A stretch of DNA of 64,000 bases from positions 1 to 64,000 of the forward strand of contig MDJM01000078.1 in NCBI GenBank assembly GCA_001994995.1, written 5' to 3'. Of the stretch, positions 27,125-36,232 are shown piece after piece; the stretch's first letter is position 1; the number at the start of each line of letters is the position of its first letter. Origin of the DNA: Candidatus Parepulonipiscium sp. PG-Nuni2H_MBin01. GTDB lineage: Bacteria; Bacillota; Clostridia; Lachnospirales; Cellulosilyticaceae. Position numbers and translations under genes: made by a program. The notes below the pieces were generated by a model. The model saw only the letters and a program-made list of their open reading frames with translations. It made no database searches and was not told where the DNA came from.

Positions 27125-27733
27125 TTGAAAAAACTACTCTTACTAACCCTAATATCATTAACATTATGTAGTTGTTCAAACTCTCAAGGCGCAACTGGAG
27201 AAAGCTACGAAATTACTGATATAGCACGAATTGAACAATACAACCAAATAGCTATAGATGCAGTCAACAAATACTTTGATATAACCATCGATGAGAACTT
27301 AGAATTTACCAAAAAAGCCCTAGAAAGTTATATGCCTGCAAACGACGACACCGATGAACTAACTTACTTTGCAAACATATTTCAAGCTTCTAGAGCTTTA
27401 GACGACCTAGTAGATGGAGACATCTCTGCTTATGGCGTAGTATTAGATGCCAATGGAGTCGAAATTAATGGACTTCTTGTTAGCATCCTTAACGACAACT
27501 TACCTATAATCGAATTTACAAATGAGCAACTAATTCAAATATCAGAAACATTTCTGCGTAAATATGACTTAATAGAAGATGGAGACATAATTACCCACAT
27601 ACCAGCAGAAAAAGAATTCTCCTCAAGCTCTCAAATAACTATGCAACAATTTGAAACTACAACACACAAATTTGTCATAGGAATTAGCACGCAATATAAC
27701 AAAGTAATCTACTTTGAAAAAGTAGAAAAATAA
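27125..27733 (+). CDS. Lipoprotein of unknown function (TTG start)
   Basis: 202 residues if translation begins at TTG 27125, which has GGAGG 7 bases upstream and gives a proper lipoprotein signal 'MKKLLLLTLISLTLCSC'. An upstream ATG at 27086 would add 13 residues and spoil the signal peptide. The lipobox cysteine is at about 15 or 17. The mature part is acidic, about 185 residues, with no recognised domain. It carries two halves of similar predicted pattern (helix then strands), perhaps a duplicated small fold. Single gene ending at a terminator shared with the motility operon. Confidence 0.65.
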   Translation: MKKLLLLTLISLTLCSCSNSQGATGESYEITDIARIEQYNQIAIDAVNKYFDITIDENLEFTKKALESYMPANDDTDELTYFANIFQASRALDDLVDGDISAYGVVLDANGVEINGLLVSILNDNLPIIEFTNEQLIQISETFLRKYDLIEDGDIITHIPAEKEFSSSSQITMQQFETTTHKFVIGISTQYNKVIYFEKVEK

Positions 27734-27739
27734 CAAAAA

Positions 27740-27776
27740 AAATAACACTAATCTCATAACGAAATTAGTGTTATTT
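27740..27776. terminator. Strong bidirectional terminator closing the motility operon
   Basis: AAATAACACTAAT pairs with ATTAGTGTTATTT (13 bp) around an 11-base loop. On the minus strand it is followed by eight T, so it ends the flagellar supercluster; on the plus strand it ends the lipoprotein gene. Confidence 0.9.
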
Positions 27777-27780
27777 CTCC

Positions 27781-29031
27781 TTACTCAGGAAACAACTTAT
27801 CTGGCGATAAAATAGCTAATATAGTTTTATAAGATGCCCCTTGATCAAACGAAAAATTACCATTCCTCAAAAGCGTAGTCTTTCCCTTATCTTGCACATA
27901 CTTATGAAACTTCTCCACATCATCTATTATCCCATTTTCAAATAAAATCTTACAAATACTAAACGCATTAGTATCCTCAGGAATAAAAATCTCTACCTTA
28001 TTAGGGTCAACCGGTTGCGCTGGCTCTATTGAATCCTTAGATTTACCAACTACCTCAGAATTCGGTTCAACTGGAGATACAGGGTCAATTACCCCCGCAT
28101 CAACCTGCTCATCTAAACAATCTACCTCCGTAAACGTAACAATTGCCTCCAACGACGACTCAGGATTAGTTACAACTGAAATCAAACCATCCATAGGAAT
28201 AGCCCACCTATCATCAAGTAACATAACAGACTCAACCCTAATATCAGGTATCGCCATCGCTGGCACAGCCTCCGCAGATGCAACCTTAACTTCCTCAACC
28301 TTATCAGTCTTATCCGCCTTCTCCGCAGCCTTCTTATTATCAACTACCTTAGAATCAGCCTTTTTCTCCTCTGGAATCAACTCAACCTCAACAACCTTAT
28401 CTTCTACCTTTTTATTCTCAGACACTACCTTAATATCAGCTGCTACTTTATTATCAGTTACAACAACCTCATCAGTCCCTTTAGCCGCTGCAGTCGTTGC
28501 CTTCATCTCAGCAATCTTATCTTCAGCAGTTGGACCCTCCGCCATCTTAACCGTCTCTACCTTAACATCACTTACCGATTCAGCCTTAGCTTCAGACTTA
28601 ATATCACTTGCCGACTCAGCCTTAGCTTCTGTCTTAACTTCAGACTTAGCATCACTAGCCGATTCAGCCTTAGCTTCAGACTTAACTTCAGACTTAACTT
28701 CAGACTTAGCATCACTAGCCGATTCAGCCTTAGCTTCAGACTTAACCTCACTAGCCGACTCAGCCTTAGCTTCAGACTTAATTTCAGACATAACATCATC
28801 TGTCATATCAGCCTTAATATCACTAGGTTCTACAGTACCACTCTCAACCACAGAATCCGTTGATGCCACAACCACTTGCGGTATTTGCTGCAAAGGCAAC
28901 ACATGAGTCTCACCATCCACAATAGTAAACGACTTAATTAACTCAATACCCGCTACAAGCAAAACACTTCCCGATACAACCATACCTAAACCAACACCGA
29001 TGAGCCACACCATATATTTTTTATTTTTCAT
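27781..29031 (-). CDS. Membrane protein with Lys/Glu/Ala-rich repeats and an MltG-like LysM-type end
   Basis: 416 residues. Residues 7-33 are a signal anchor. Residues 82-160 are low-complexity repeats built on 'SEAKAESASD' (five copies of the AKAES core), followed by more charged linker to about 330. The last 75 residues ('IFIPEDTNAFSICKILFENG', then 'DDVEKFHKYVQ' and 'FSFDQGASYKTILAIL') match the small LysM-like subdomain found at the start of MltG/YceG endolytic transglycosylases; the catalytic domain is absent. I infer a wall-spanning protein with a peptidoglycan-facing tip. It overlaps the DUF6115-type gene by 11 bases and is the last gene of the motility run. GAGGGG precedes the ATG. 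Confidence 0.7.
   Translation of the reverse strand: MKNKKYMVWLIGVGLGMVVSGSVLLVAGIELIKSFTIVDGETHVLPLQQIPQVVVASTDSVVESGTVEPSDIKADMTDDVMSEIKSEAKAESASEVKSEAKAESASDAKSEVKSEVKSEAKAESASDAKSEVKTEAKAESASDIKSEAKAESVSDVKVETVKMAEGPTAEDKIAEMKATTAAAKGTDEVVVTDNKVAADIKVVSENKKVEDKVVEVELIPEEKKADSKVVDNKKAAEKADKTDKVEEVKVASAEAVPAMAIPDIRVESVMLLDDRWAIPMDGLISVVTNPESSLEAIVTFTEVDCLDEQVDAGVIDPVSPVEPNSEVVGKSKDSIEPAQPVDPNKVEIFIPEDTNAFSICKILFENGIIDDVEKFHKYVQDKGKTTLLRNGNFSFDQGASYKTILAILSPDKLFPE
28552..28788 (-). repeat. In-frame low-complexity repeats encoding SEAKAESASD units
   Basis: Five degenerate copies of the AKAES[AV]S unit with KSEVK/KSEAK spacers of varying length. The DNA repeats are imperfect but near-identical over blocks such as the one at 28640-28740, so copy number may vary between strains. 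Confidence 0.8.
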
Positions 29032-29362
29032 TAACGGCCCCTCGTTTCCTCTTTAAATTGATAATAAGGTCAACTTCCCCTTTACCACGATTTAAATGCT
29101 TAGCAATTTGAGTAGTATCCATTCCCTGTTGAGACATCGCTATCACCTGTTCAACACCACCTCGTGGCTGATTAGAAGCCTTCTCATGAAGAAAATGTCT
29201 AAAAATATCCTGCTTACTTCCTTTTTGCAACGTAGCATCAAGGGCATCCCTTATAGACTGCTGGCTATCTAAATGCGCCAAGCCAAAAATTCCAAAAAAT
29301 ACTATAGAAAATCCAAACGTAACTATCACTAATCCGATGTATGGTAAATTCTCGATAAACAT
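29021..29362 (-). CDS. DUF6115-type membrane protein with a C-terminal helix-turn-helix
   Basis: 113 residues from the ATG at 29362, which has GAGG 8 bases upstream. One membrane helix at about 5-28, then a soluble part whose last 40 residues ('VEQVIAMSQQGMDTTQIAKH', then 'RGKGEVDLIINLKRK') look like a helix-turn-helix of the kind seen in short DUF6115 proteins near fliA in clostridia. Its role there is not known. It lies between the 102-residue protein and the MltG-like gene, overlapping the latter by 11 bases. Confidence 0.7.
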   Translation of the reverse strand: MFIENLPYIGLVIVTFGFSIVFFGIFGLAHLDSQQSIRDALDATLQKGSKQDIFRHFLHEKASNQPRGGVEQVIAMSQQGMDTTQIAKHLNRGKGEVDLIINLKRKRGAVNEK

Positions 29363-29421
29363 ATTTATCACCTCAGCTGTTGTATTTTGTGCTATCCACT
29401 TTTATTATACATGTCACTTAT

Positions 29422-29437
29422 ATTGCCTCCAGGCAAT
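29422..29437 (-). other. Small intergenic hairpin in the motility operon
   Basis: ATTGCC and GGCAAT pair around a 4-base loop, in the 91-base gap between the 102-residue protein gene and the DUF6115-type gene. No U-run. Confidence 0.4.
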
Positions 29438-29462
29438 CTTCATCGTTAGTACCATAACTTAA

Positions 29463-29771
29463 CTAAATTCGTATATCAAACGAACCTACACTACCTGTAA
29501 ATGCCGAACTAGGTGCTACATCAATCCCAGACTGAGACGGCACATAGTAAATACCATCTCCCCCACCATATCGATAAGGGTCCTCCTCAGGCAACATATG
29601 CTCCACCACATCAGTCTCCACCACAGTTTCCCTTCTTCTCTTCGTCTCTGTTTCTACCAAATAAGTAAATTGCGACTGCACCAATCCCGCATGCTCTTGT
29701 GTAACCTGCACACTATTCGCAATATTAGGCGTTTGAGAATACATAGTTTGTGTATCAATTGCTCTTATCAT
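29463..29771 (-). CDS. Small conserved flagellar-operon protein of unknown function
   Basis: 102 residues with AGGGGG before the ATG. It starts 'MIRAIDTQTMYSQTPNIAN', a pattern (Met-[IE]-[IR]-x-I-D) shared by small proteins that follow fliA in clostridial motility operons. The middle is basic-acidic ('ETETKRRRETVVETDVVEH') and probably helical, and the tail is Gly/Ser-rich and disordered. No membrane helix. Function unknown; it may be a small chaperone-like or regulatory partner. The gene lies 53 bases downstream of fliA. Confidence 0.65.
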   Translation of the reverse strand: MIRAIDTQTMYSQTPNIANSVQVTQEHAGLVQSQFTYLVETETKRRRETVVETDVVEHMLPEEDPYRYGGGDGIYYVPSQSGIDVAPSSAFTGSVGSFDIRI

Positions 29772-29824
29772 ATCAGTTCCCCCTAAGGTTTAAAATTTAA
29801 ACATTCCCTTCATACAAAAATATA

Positions 29825-30574
29825 TTACAAAGGAAACGAAATATTGTACTTATCTAGCTTGCCCTTAAGCTTAGCTATAGACTTAGTATGAATTTGAGAA
29901 ACCCTTGACTCGGAAACTCCTAAAACTAAACTAATTTCCTTTAAAGTCAGCTCCTCATAATAATACAATTTAATTACCATCTGCTCACGTTCAGATAACT
30001 CCAAAACCGCAGACTCTAAAGTATCTACTATCTCTTGATTCTCTACTTGCTCACTTGGAGTGGGAACAGTTTTGTCTTCAATATTTGCTAAATATGCTTC
30101 ACTCTCATCTATAGATACTAACGAATTTATATTAGTCTCTTGCATCAACTTATAATATTCATCCTTATCTATCTTCAACTCACTCATAACCTGCTCTTGT
30201 GTAGGATAATGACCATTCTCAACCTCTAACTTCTCATAAACTTTAGTCAAATCCTTCTGTTTCTTTCGCAAAGTTCTCGGCACCCAATCTAACTTTCTAA
30301 TCTCATCAATAATAGCGCCCCTTATTCTAAGCGAAGCATAAGTCTCAAATTTCACTTGCTTTTGGTGATCGAATTTGTCAATGGCATCTATAAGGCCTAA
30401 AACACCATATCCAATAAGGTCGTCGAGTTCAACATAGTTAGTAAGGTAAATACCGAGCCGTCCCGCTACTATTCTAACTAATGGTGCATAGTGTTCTATT
30501 AATAATTCCTTTGTTGCTTTGGTCTTGTTTCTCCTATACCCACTCCAAATTTTATCAATGTTGATTGTGTTCAC
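29825..30574 (-). CDS. fliA: Flagellar sigma factor sigma-28 (FliA/SigD)
   Basis: 249 residues. It directs RNA polymerase to late flagellar and chemotaxis promoters. Region 2 ('ELDDLIGYGVLGLIDAIDKFD', and the core-binding helix before it), region 3 and region 4 ('LTLKEISLVLGVSESRVSQI') are complete. No flgM anti-sigma gene is seen in the window. The ATG at 30574 has a rather poor site (AGTGG about 10 bases upstream). It stands near the end of the operon, as in Bacillus, so its level depends on transcription through more than 30 kb. Confidence 0.95.
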   Translation of the reverse strand: MNTINIDKIWSGYRRNKTKATKELLIEHYAPLVRIVAGRLGIYLTNYVELDDLIGYGVLGLIDAIDKFDHQKQVKFETYASLRIRGAIIDEIRKLDWVPRTLRKKQKDLTKVYEKLEVENGHYPTQEQVMSELKIDKDEYYKLMQETNINSLVSIDESEAYLANIEDKTVPTPSEQVENQEIVDTLESAVLELSEREQMVIKLYYYEELTLKEISLVLGVSESRVSQIHTKSIAKLKGKLDKYNISFPL

Positions 30575-30596
30575 TATTTAACCACTTCCTTATTTT

Positions 30597-31082
30597 CTAT
30601 ATTTCCTTCTCACCCTTACCTATAGTCCTCACTAATAGGCTACCATTTTCTAGGTTGAGTTCTATTGTCCTACCAAACGTATCCCCAACGTCACTCGCCT
30701 TAATTGGTATTCTTAACTCTCTCAATATTTGTTGTACTGCTGCTATATTCTTCTCTCCAACCCTCAAAGTCTCAGTCTGAGCCGAAAACTTAAACATCTG
30801 TGCGCCCCCTGCTATCTTAGCGACGCAATTACTCTTCTTACACCCCTGTGCTATTAACTGATCTAACAATTCCTTAACCCCTGTATCTGCGAATTTAGCT
30901 TTATTGACATTATTCTTAATAGCAGTGCTATCTGGCAACATTACATGTACCATTCCACCAATCTTTAAAGTCGGATCATAAATTGTTACCCCTACACATG
31001 ATCCTAACCCTAAAGTAGTTAACTTCTGTGGAGCTTTTGCTATCTTCAAGTCCGCGATTCCTACCTTAATCATATCACTCAT
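30597..31082 (-). CDS. cheD: Chemoreceptor glutamine deamidase CheD
   Basis: 161 residues. It deamidates receptor glutamines and is regulated by CheC. The catalytic cysteine in 'TLGLGSCVGVTIYD' (about Cys29) and the histidine in 'GGMVHVMLPDS' (about His46) are present. AGGTAG precedes the ATG, and the first 8 bases overlap the end of cheC, which fits their known partnership. Confidence 0.95.
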   Translation of the reverse strand: MSDMIKVGIADLKIAKAPQKLTTLGLGSCVGVTIYDPTLKIGGMVHVMLPDSTAIKNNVNKAKFADTGVKELLDQLIAQGCKKSNCVAKIAGGAQMFKFSAQTETLRVGEKNIAAVQQILRELRIPIKASDVGDTFGRTIELNLENGSLLVRTIGKGEKEI

Positions 31083-31698
31083 AGTATCTACCTATCATCT
31101 TCATAATATTTCTTTCCGTATCTTTATCCATCATTAGTATATACGTCCCTTCAAGTAAATTATCACTTGCTTGGAATTTAGATTGGATAACGATCGTGTC
31201 AAGATTTTCATCGCAGAATTCAATTGCAGGCATGCTAAGTATTGCACTAGCCATATCAACTGCAACTTGTGGGGTAGTTAAATCAAGGGTTTGGTCTAAA
31301 AAAGTTCCTATAGCATTGAGGTAAGAACCTCCTAAAATATTTCCTAATTCGGATACTAGAGAGTGCTCTATTTCCCCCATATCACGAATATTCTCAGGTC
31401 TGTATCCCATAACACGAGATACCAACTCCATCGTACTATCTTCAGTTAAAACTAACAACAATATTGCTCTCATGCCTCCCGTAACTTCAATAAGATTTGC
31501 AACAACACATCTATCCACCACGGGAGCAAATTGGTCTATCTCAGAAATTTCTGTAATGTTAACTTCAACTACATCCATGTTAATCTTAGAATTTAACATC
31601 TGACTTAGTGCGGTTATCGCATTACCAGCACCAATGTTTGCCACTTCTCTCAACACGTCTACAGTCTGAGTGTTAAGTTCTTCCTTAAGACTGGCCAT
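31075..31698 (-). CDS. cheC: CheY-P phosphatase CheC
   Basis: 207 residues. CheC removes phosphate from CheY-P and binds CheD. Both pseudo-symmetric phosphatase motifs are present: 'EVANIGAGNAITALS' near the start and 'SELGNILGGSYLNAIG' in the middle, each with the E-x2-N pair. GGAGGATAT lies before the ATG. Together with FliY this gives two phosphatases of the same fold in one operon. Confidence 0.95.
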   Translation of the reverse strand: MASLKEELNTQTVDVLREVANIGAGNAITALSQMLNSKINMDVVEVNITEISEIDQFAPVVDRCVVANLIEVTGGMRAILLLVLTEDSTMELVSRVMGYRPENIRDMGEIEHSLVSELGNILGGSYLNAIGTFLDQTLDLTTPQVAVDMASAILSMPAIEFCDENLDTIVIQSKFQASDNLLEGTYILMMDKDTERNIMKMIGRYYE

Positions 31699-31711
31699 AT
31701 ATCCTCCTCCT

Positions 31712-32167
31712 CTATTCTTGTATTCCGAATGCTACTTCTACTAATCTATCATGATTTAACAGTGTAACAATTTCTTCGCCATTGGTTACTTTACCAACTC
31801 CAATTATATAACTAGAGTCTATTTTACCCTGCATTGTCGAAATACCTTCTATTTGTCCCGGCTCAATATCCAGAACCTCTTTAACTTTATCTACAATAAA
31901 ACCTACCATAGAATCCTCCATACGAATAATCATAATTCGAGTAAATTCAGTTGCACCAAGGGGAGGCATTTTAAATAAAGTTCGTATATCAATAACCGGA
32001 ATTATCTCTCCTCGTAAATTCATAACCCCACGAATTGCAACAGGCGACTTCGGCACTCTCATTATACTCTTCATACGCTCTATTATCTGCACACTTTGAA
32101 TATCTATGCCAAAATTCTGTGTATCCATTTCAAATATGACATATTGTTTTTTCATTGTTATTTCCAT
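31712..32167 (-). CDS. cheW: Chemotaxis coupling protein CheW
   Basis: 151 residues, a single CheW domain that links receptors to CheA. 'MRVPKSPVAIRGVMNLRGEI', 'PVIDIR' and 'GFIVDKVKEVLDI' are the family marks. The ATG at 32167 has GGAG 8 bases upstream and was preferred over the ATG four codons later. It lies 12 bases downstream of cheA. Confidence 0.95.
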   Translation of the reverse strand: MEITMKKQYVIFEMDTQNFGIDIQSVQIIERMKSIMRVPKSPVAIRGVMNLRGEIIPVIDIRTLFKMPPLGATEFTRIMIIRMEDSMVGFIVDKVKEVLDIEPGQIEGISTMQGKIDSSYIIGVGKVTNGEEIVTLLNHDRLVEVAFGIQE

Positions 32168-32179
32168 TGACTGGCTCCT

Positions 32180-34279
32180 TTACACTAGTGTATTAATGTC
32201 TAAAATTAGAGCGACCTCACCATTACCTAATATAGTTGCCCCCGCAATCATATGAATATTAGTTAAGTATTTTCCTAATGGCTTTATTACAATCTCCTGC
32301 TGACCTATCAAAGAATCAACAACAAATCCAACCTGCTTCTCGCCCTTCTTAACGACTACAACTATAAGCGTTTCATTATTGCTTGCCTCTAGCTCTAGGA
32401 TTGAATCGAGTCTTATTACTGGTATTACCTGATTTCTAAGTACAATAACTTCCTGATTTTGAACTAATTTAATTTCACCCTTATGAATATTCTCAATGTT
32501 TTGAATGTTGCTTAGTGGAATAGCATACTTCTCAGCACTAATATTAACCATAAGAGCTTGAATAATTGCTAGTGTAAGAGGTAGTCTTACTATGAATTTA
32601 CTGCCTTTACCAAGTACCGTATCAATTTCTACAGTACCACCTAAAGTAATAATTTTACTCTTTACAACATCCAAACCTACTCCACGACCAGATAAGTCAG
32701 TAATTTTTTCAGCTGTACTAAAACTTGGACGGAACAATAAATCTATAATCTCTTGGTCTGACATACTATCTAAAACTTCTCGTGAAATATCACCCTTTTC
32801 AATGGCTTTACGTTTAATAGCCTGAGGGTCAATACCTTTACCATCATCCTCTACTTCAATCACAACACTATTACCATCCTGATAAGCACGAAGCTGAATT
32901 GTACCCTTCTCAGGCTTATCTAAAGAAATCCTATCCTTAGTGGTCTCCAAACCATGGTCAGCTGCATTCCTAAGTAAATGGATCAATGGATCCCCAATCT
33001 CATCAACAACAGTACGGTCTAACTCAGTCTCTTCTCCAGACATAACAAGATCAATATTTTTACCAAGCTTCCTAGAAACATCTCTTATCATCCTAGGGAA
33101 ACGATTAAATACAGTCTCAACTGGAACCATCCTAACCTTCATTACTGCATCATGTAAACTAGTAGTTATTCTCTCCAAATACTCAACCGAATCACTATAA
33201 TTAGACTCTGAATTATTAGATAAATCTTCATGACTTATACCCTCAAGCTGAGTCTTAACAATAATTAACTCACTAACTAAATTCATTAAAGTATCCAATC
33301 GGTCAATATTAACACGAACACTCTTACCAGTTACTTGTTGCTTAGTAGCCCCCGCCCCTTCACCACCAGCAGCTGGTGGTGTTGTAGTTGGAGGTGCAGC
33401 AGGCTTAGGAGGTGCTTCAGCAACCGCTGGCTTTGTTGGTGCTGCAACAGGCTTTGGTTGAGCTACTTCTTCAGGCGCAACCTCTTCCACCCTAACCTTA
33501 CTATGACCAAGAGCCTCCACAGTAACTCCATCTACTTCTGCAACCGTCATAATCATCTGTTGCAACTTCTCATGCGACTCATCAGTAGTGAAAATTAATG
33601 TAAACTCTTGCTCAAACTTCTCATCCTCAATATCCTGAACACTAGGTATGGCATGTATAACCTCACCCAGTGGCCCTAAATCAGAAAAGATAATAAAAGC
33701 TCTTGCAGCCTTCAACATACAGGACGTAGACAAAAGCACCGAAATTTTATAAACATTCATACCAGAATCCAATGCCTGATTACGTACAAAATTTACACTC
33801 TCTGGCAATTCAAACTCATCATCAACATTTAAAGGAGATGCTGGGCTATAATCTACATACCCATCATCCTCTTCTTCTATCGGCTCATGAGTTACACGAC
33901 CCGCTAAAATATCCTCCAATTGTTGAATTAAATTAGTATAACTTTCTTCCCCCTCAGAAGAGGTATTAATAATATTTTCCACATAATTTTCTAATGCATC
34001 TAAACATTGAAATAAAATATCCAACATCTCAGATGTTACAGTTAACTTCCCATTACGTATCTCAGAAAGAACATTCTCAACACTATGGGTTAAAGACTGC
34101 ATTCGCATAAAACCCATTGTACCAGCCATGCCTTTTAACGTATGAGCTACTCGAAAGATAACGTTTAGGACATCAATATTATTTGGTTCCTCTTCTAATT
34201 GCAAAAGCTTTTCATTAAGACTCTGCAAATTTTCTTTTGACTCTTCAATAAAGATTTGTAAATATTGTGACATATCCAT
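32180..34279 (-). CDS. cheA: Chemotaxis histidine kinase CheA
   Basis: 699 residues with all five domains. P1 has the phospho-accepting H46 in 'VAHTLKGMAG'. P2, the CheY-docking domain, covers about 170-260. A Pro/Ala-rich linker (about 265-310) follows. P3 dimerisation runs to about 400, P4 kinase has the N box 'LIHLLRNAADHGLE', G1 'EVEDDGKGID' and 'GRGVGLDVVK', and P5 is CheW-like at the end. AGTGAGGTAATAA precedes the ATG. cheA directly follows flhG; cheB, which sits here in Bacillus, is missing. Confidence 0.97.
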   Translation of the reverse strand: MDMSQYLQIFIEESKENLQSLNEKLLQLEEEPNNIDVLNVIFRVAHTLKGMAGTMGFMRMQSLTHSVENVLSEIRNGKLTVTSEMLDILFQCLDALENYVENIINTSSEGEESYTNLIQQLEDILAGRVTHEPIEEEDDGYVDYSPASPLNVDDEFELPESVNFVRNQALDSGMNVYKISVLLSTSCMLKAARAFIIFSDLGPLGEVIHAIPSVQDIEDEKFEQEFTLIFTTDESHEKLQQMIMTVAEVDGVTVEALGHSKVRVEEVAPEEVAQPKPVAAPTKPAVAEAPPKPAAPPTTTPPAAGGEGAGATKQQVTGKSVRVNIDRLDTLMNLVSELIIVKTQLEGISHEDLSNNSESNYSDSVEYLERITTSLHDAVMKVRMVPVETVFNRFPRMIRDVSRKLGKNIDLVMSGEETELDRTVVDEIGDPLIHLLRNAADHGLETTKDRISLDKPEKGTIQLRAYQDGNSVVIEVEDDGKGIDPQAIKRKAIEKGDISREVLDSMSDQEIIDLLFRPSFSTAEKITDLSGRGVGLDVVKSKIITLGGTVEIDTVLGKGSKFIVRLPLTLAIIQALMVNISAEKYAIPLSNIQNIENIHKGEIKLVQNQEVIVLRNQVIPVIRLDSILELEASNNETLIVVVVKKGEKQVGFVVDSLIGQQEIVIKPLGKYLTNIHMIAGATILGNGEVALILDINTLV

Positions 34280-34299
34280 ATTTATTACCTCACTTCATG

Positions 34300-35190
34300 C
34301 TATTTCACCAAAATTCTTTTTAATTTGTTTACGAGTGATTCTTTTCTTGCTTCTGAACTAGTAATATTCAGTAATTTACATGCCACATTATTGTACTCTA
34401 TGCTAGAAGGTGCAAATTTATTAGCATAAAATATAGGTTGTTGCTGTTTTACTGCTTTAACTAATTGTGTGTCGAAAGGGATATATCCGCCATAACCAAC
34501 TTTTATCTTCAAAAAAGATTCCGCCGCTGTTGCGATTTTCTTATAAACAATCTGTGCTTCTTCTTCAGAATCAACACGATTTAGCACAACAGTAAATCTA
34601 GGATTTATCTTAAAATCCTTTGTAAACGTTTTTAGCAAGGCATAAGCATCAGTAATTGATGAAGGGTCAGGTGTAATTATCAAACAAACATCATCTGCCA
34701 TCTCGGAAAACTTTATAACTGTATCATTAATCCCAGCACCTGTATCAATCAATAAAATATCAGTAAGCTCACTTAAGCCACTTAACTCTAACGCAATTCT
34801 CTCTAACTGAAATTTATCGAGAAATAGCATCTCTTTAACTCCTGTTCCCCCGGAAATAAAAGGTATATCATATGGTGTATACGTTATTATCTCTTTCATT
34901 GATAACTTATCTTGAACCAAATGTGCAAGATTATATTTTGGTCTCTGGCCCAATATAAGATCTATGTTCGAGAGACCGAAATCTGCGTCTAAAATCAGTG
35001 AACTTTTGCCATGATGCTTAAAAGCCATTGCCAGATTAGCCGTAAAATTACTTTTACCAACTCCTCCTTTACCACTTGTGACTGTTATTATTTTAAATGG
35101 GTTATTACTATTATAAGTAATACTGTCAGAATTAATGCTATTTGTTTTATTTTGCACCATATCTCTTAATCTCGTAGCTTGATCACTCAT
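34300..35190 (-). CDS. flhG: MinD-like ATPase FlhG (YlxH)
   Basis: 296 residues. It controls flagellar number and stimulates FlhF GTPase. The P-loop is 'TSGKGGVGKSNFTANLA', the second ATPase motif is 'DADFGLSNID', and the N-terminal 'DQATRLR' (residues 3-9) is the DQAxxLR motif that activates FlhF. The C-terminal helix 'ESLVNKLKRILVK' is a likely membrane-targeting sequence. The start overlaps flhF by 8 bases. Confidence 0.95.
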   Translation of the reverse strand: MSDQATRLRDMVQNKTNSINSDSITYNSNNPFKIITVTSGKGGVGKSNFTANLAMAFKHHGKSSLILDADFGLSNIDLILGQRPKYNLAHLVQDKLSMKEIITYTPYDIPFISGGTGVKEMLFLDKFQLERIALELSGLSELTDILLIDTGAGINDTVIKFSEMADDVCLIITPDPSSITDAYALLKTFTKDFKINPRFTVVLNRVDSEEEAQIVYKKIATAAESFLKIKVGYGGYIPFDTQLVKAVKQQQPIFYANKFAPSSIEYNNVACKLLNITSSEARKESLVNKLKRILVK

Positions 35191-36232
35191 ATTTTACTCT
35201 CCCTAACAATAATTTAATATACTTTAGGCTTTCAAATTTATCTATATCCTCTGGCACACTTTGGCCTGTGGTCATATATGCCACCGACTTTTTAGTACAT
35301 GATGCGATGTTAATTAGGTTACCTATTCCATCTGTCTCATCTAACTTAGTAACAATTAGTGAAAAATCATCAATAATAGTTTGGTAAATCGCCACTATAT
35401 TTTGTACATCCTTATATTGAGTATTCAAATTCAGTACAAGAAACACCTGCTTATTATCGCATCTACCTAACAATTCCTTAAGTTCGCAAAGCTGCTCTAA
35501 GTTCTTATGTGAACGACCTGCTGTATCTATAAAAATATGATCGGCATCCTTCCACTTCTCAATGTATTTAGGTACCTCATCTGCATCGTAAATTGTTTCT
35601 ATGTTCACGCCTAGTATTTCAGCGTAAGTTTTCAACTGCTCAACAGCAGCTATCCTGTAAGTATCAGCAGTTAAAAGTACAACCTTCTTATGCTGTTGCA
35701 AAACTTTCATAGCTGTTAATTTCGCTATAGTTGTTGTCTTACCCACACCAGTCGGCCCTATAAAAAAATTCACTTTTGGCAAATTATGATTAAATCTCGG
35801 CATCAACTTATTTAGTGTATCATACAGCGCTTTACTCAAATGAGTTATATCATCTGATTTCACATGCTGCAAAATTTCATCTATTATCTCTTCATGTATA
35901 CCTTCTTCTATTAACGATGTTTTTAGCATTTGCGTTGGACTAGGTTCTGGCTCTTTTTCCTGCTCTTGAATTTCATGAATCTGCTGAATAAACTTATCTG
36001 CATCCACTACCTCTGATTGTTCCTCAGATAACTTCTTAGTTCTTACAGGCAAATCTTCTTCCTCATCATCTAAAGCAATCGTCATACTCCAATGACCCTT
36101 TTTAAACTTACCAAAAAGGCCAGGGTGCCGTTCTTGTTGACTACTAATAACAACGGCCCCTACTCCATATTCTTTCTTAATTTGTTGTTGCAATGCTATC
36201 TCATTTTTTCCAGTTAATTTTAGTATTCTCAT
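35183..36232 (-). CDS. flhF: SRP-type GTPase FlhF
   Basis: 349 residues. FlhF places the flagellum by recruiting the first basal-body parts. The N-terminal basic/acidic B domain (1-130) precedes the SRP NG domain: G1 'IGPTGVGKTTTIAKL', 'LLTADTYRIAAVEQL', G3 'DTAGRSHKN' and G4 'TKLDET'. The ATG overlaps the flhA stop by 4 bases (ATGA). Confidence 0.95.
   Translation of the reverse strand: MRILKLTGKNEIALQQQIKKEYGVGAVVISSQQERHPGLFGKFKKGHWSMTIALDDEEEDLPVRTKKLSEEQSEVVDADKFIQQIHEIQEQEKEPEPSPTQMLKTSLIEEGIHEEIIDEILQHVKSDDITHLSKALYDTLNKLMPRFNHNLPKVNFFIGPTGVGKTTTIAKLTAMKVLQQHKKVVLLTADTYRIAAVEQLKTYAEILGVNIETIYDADEVPKYIEKWKDADHIFIDTAGRSHKNLEQLCELKELLGRCDNKQVFLVLNLNTQYKDVQNIVAIYQTIIDDFSLIVTKLDETDGIGNLINIASCTKKSVAYMTTGQSVPEDIDKFESLKYIKLLLGRVKYE

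Noticed and set aside
26973-27194. Longer N-terminus for the membrane-anchored protein gene
   Set aside because: The extra 74 codons have no ribosome binding site, overlap the divergent lipoprotein gene and would bury the signal anchor.
28552-28788. Clustered short DNA repeats
   Set aside because: They encode a low-complexity SEAKAESASD stalk; unit length is irregular and there are no spacers.
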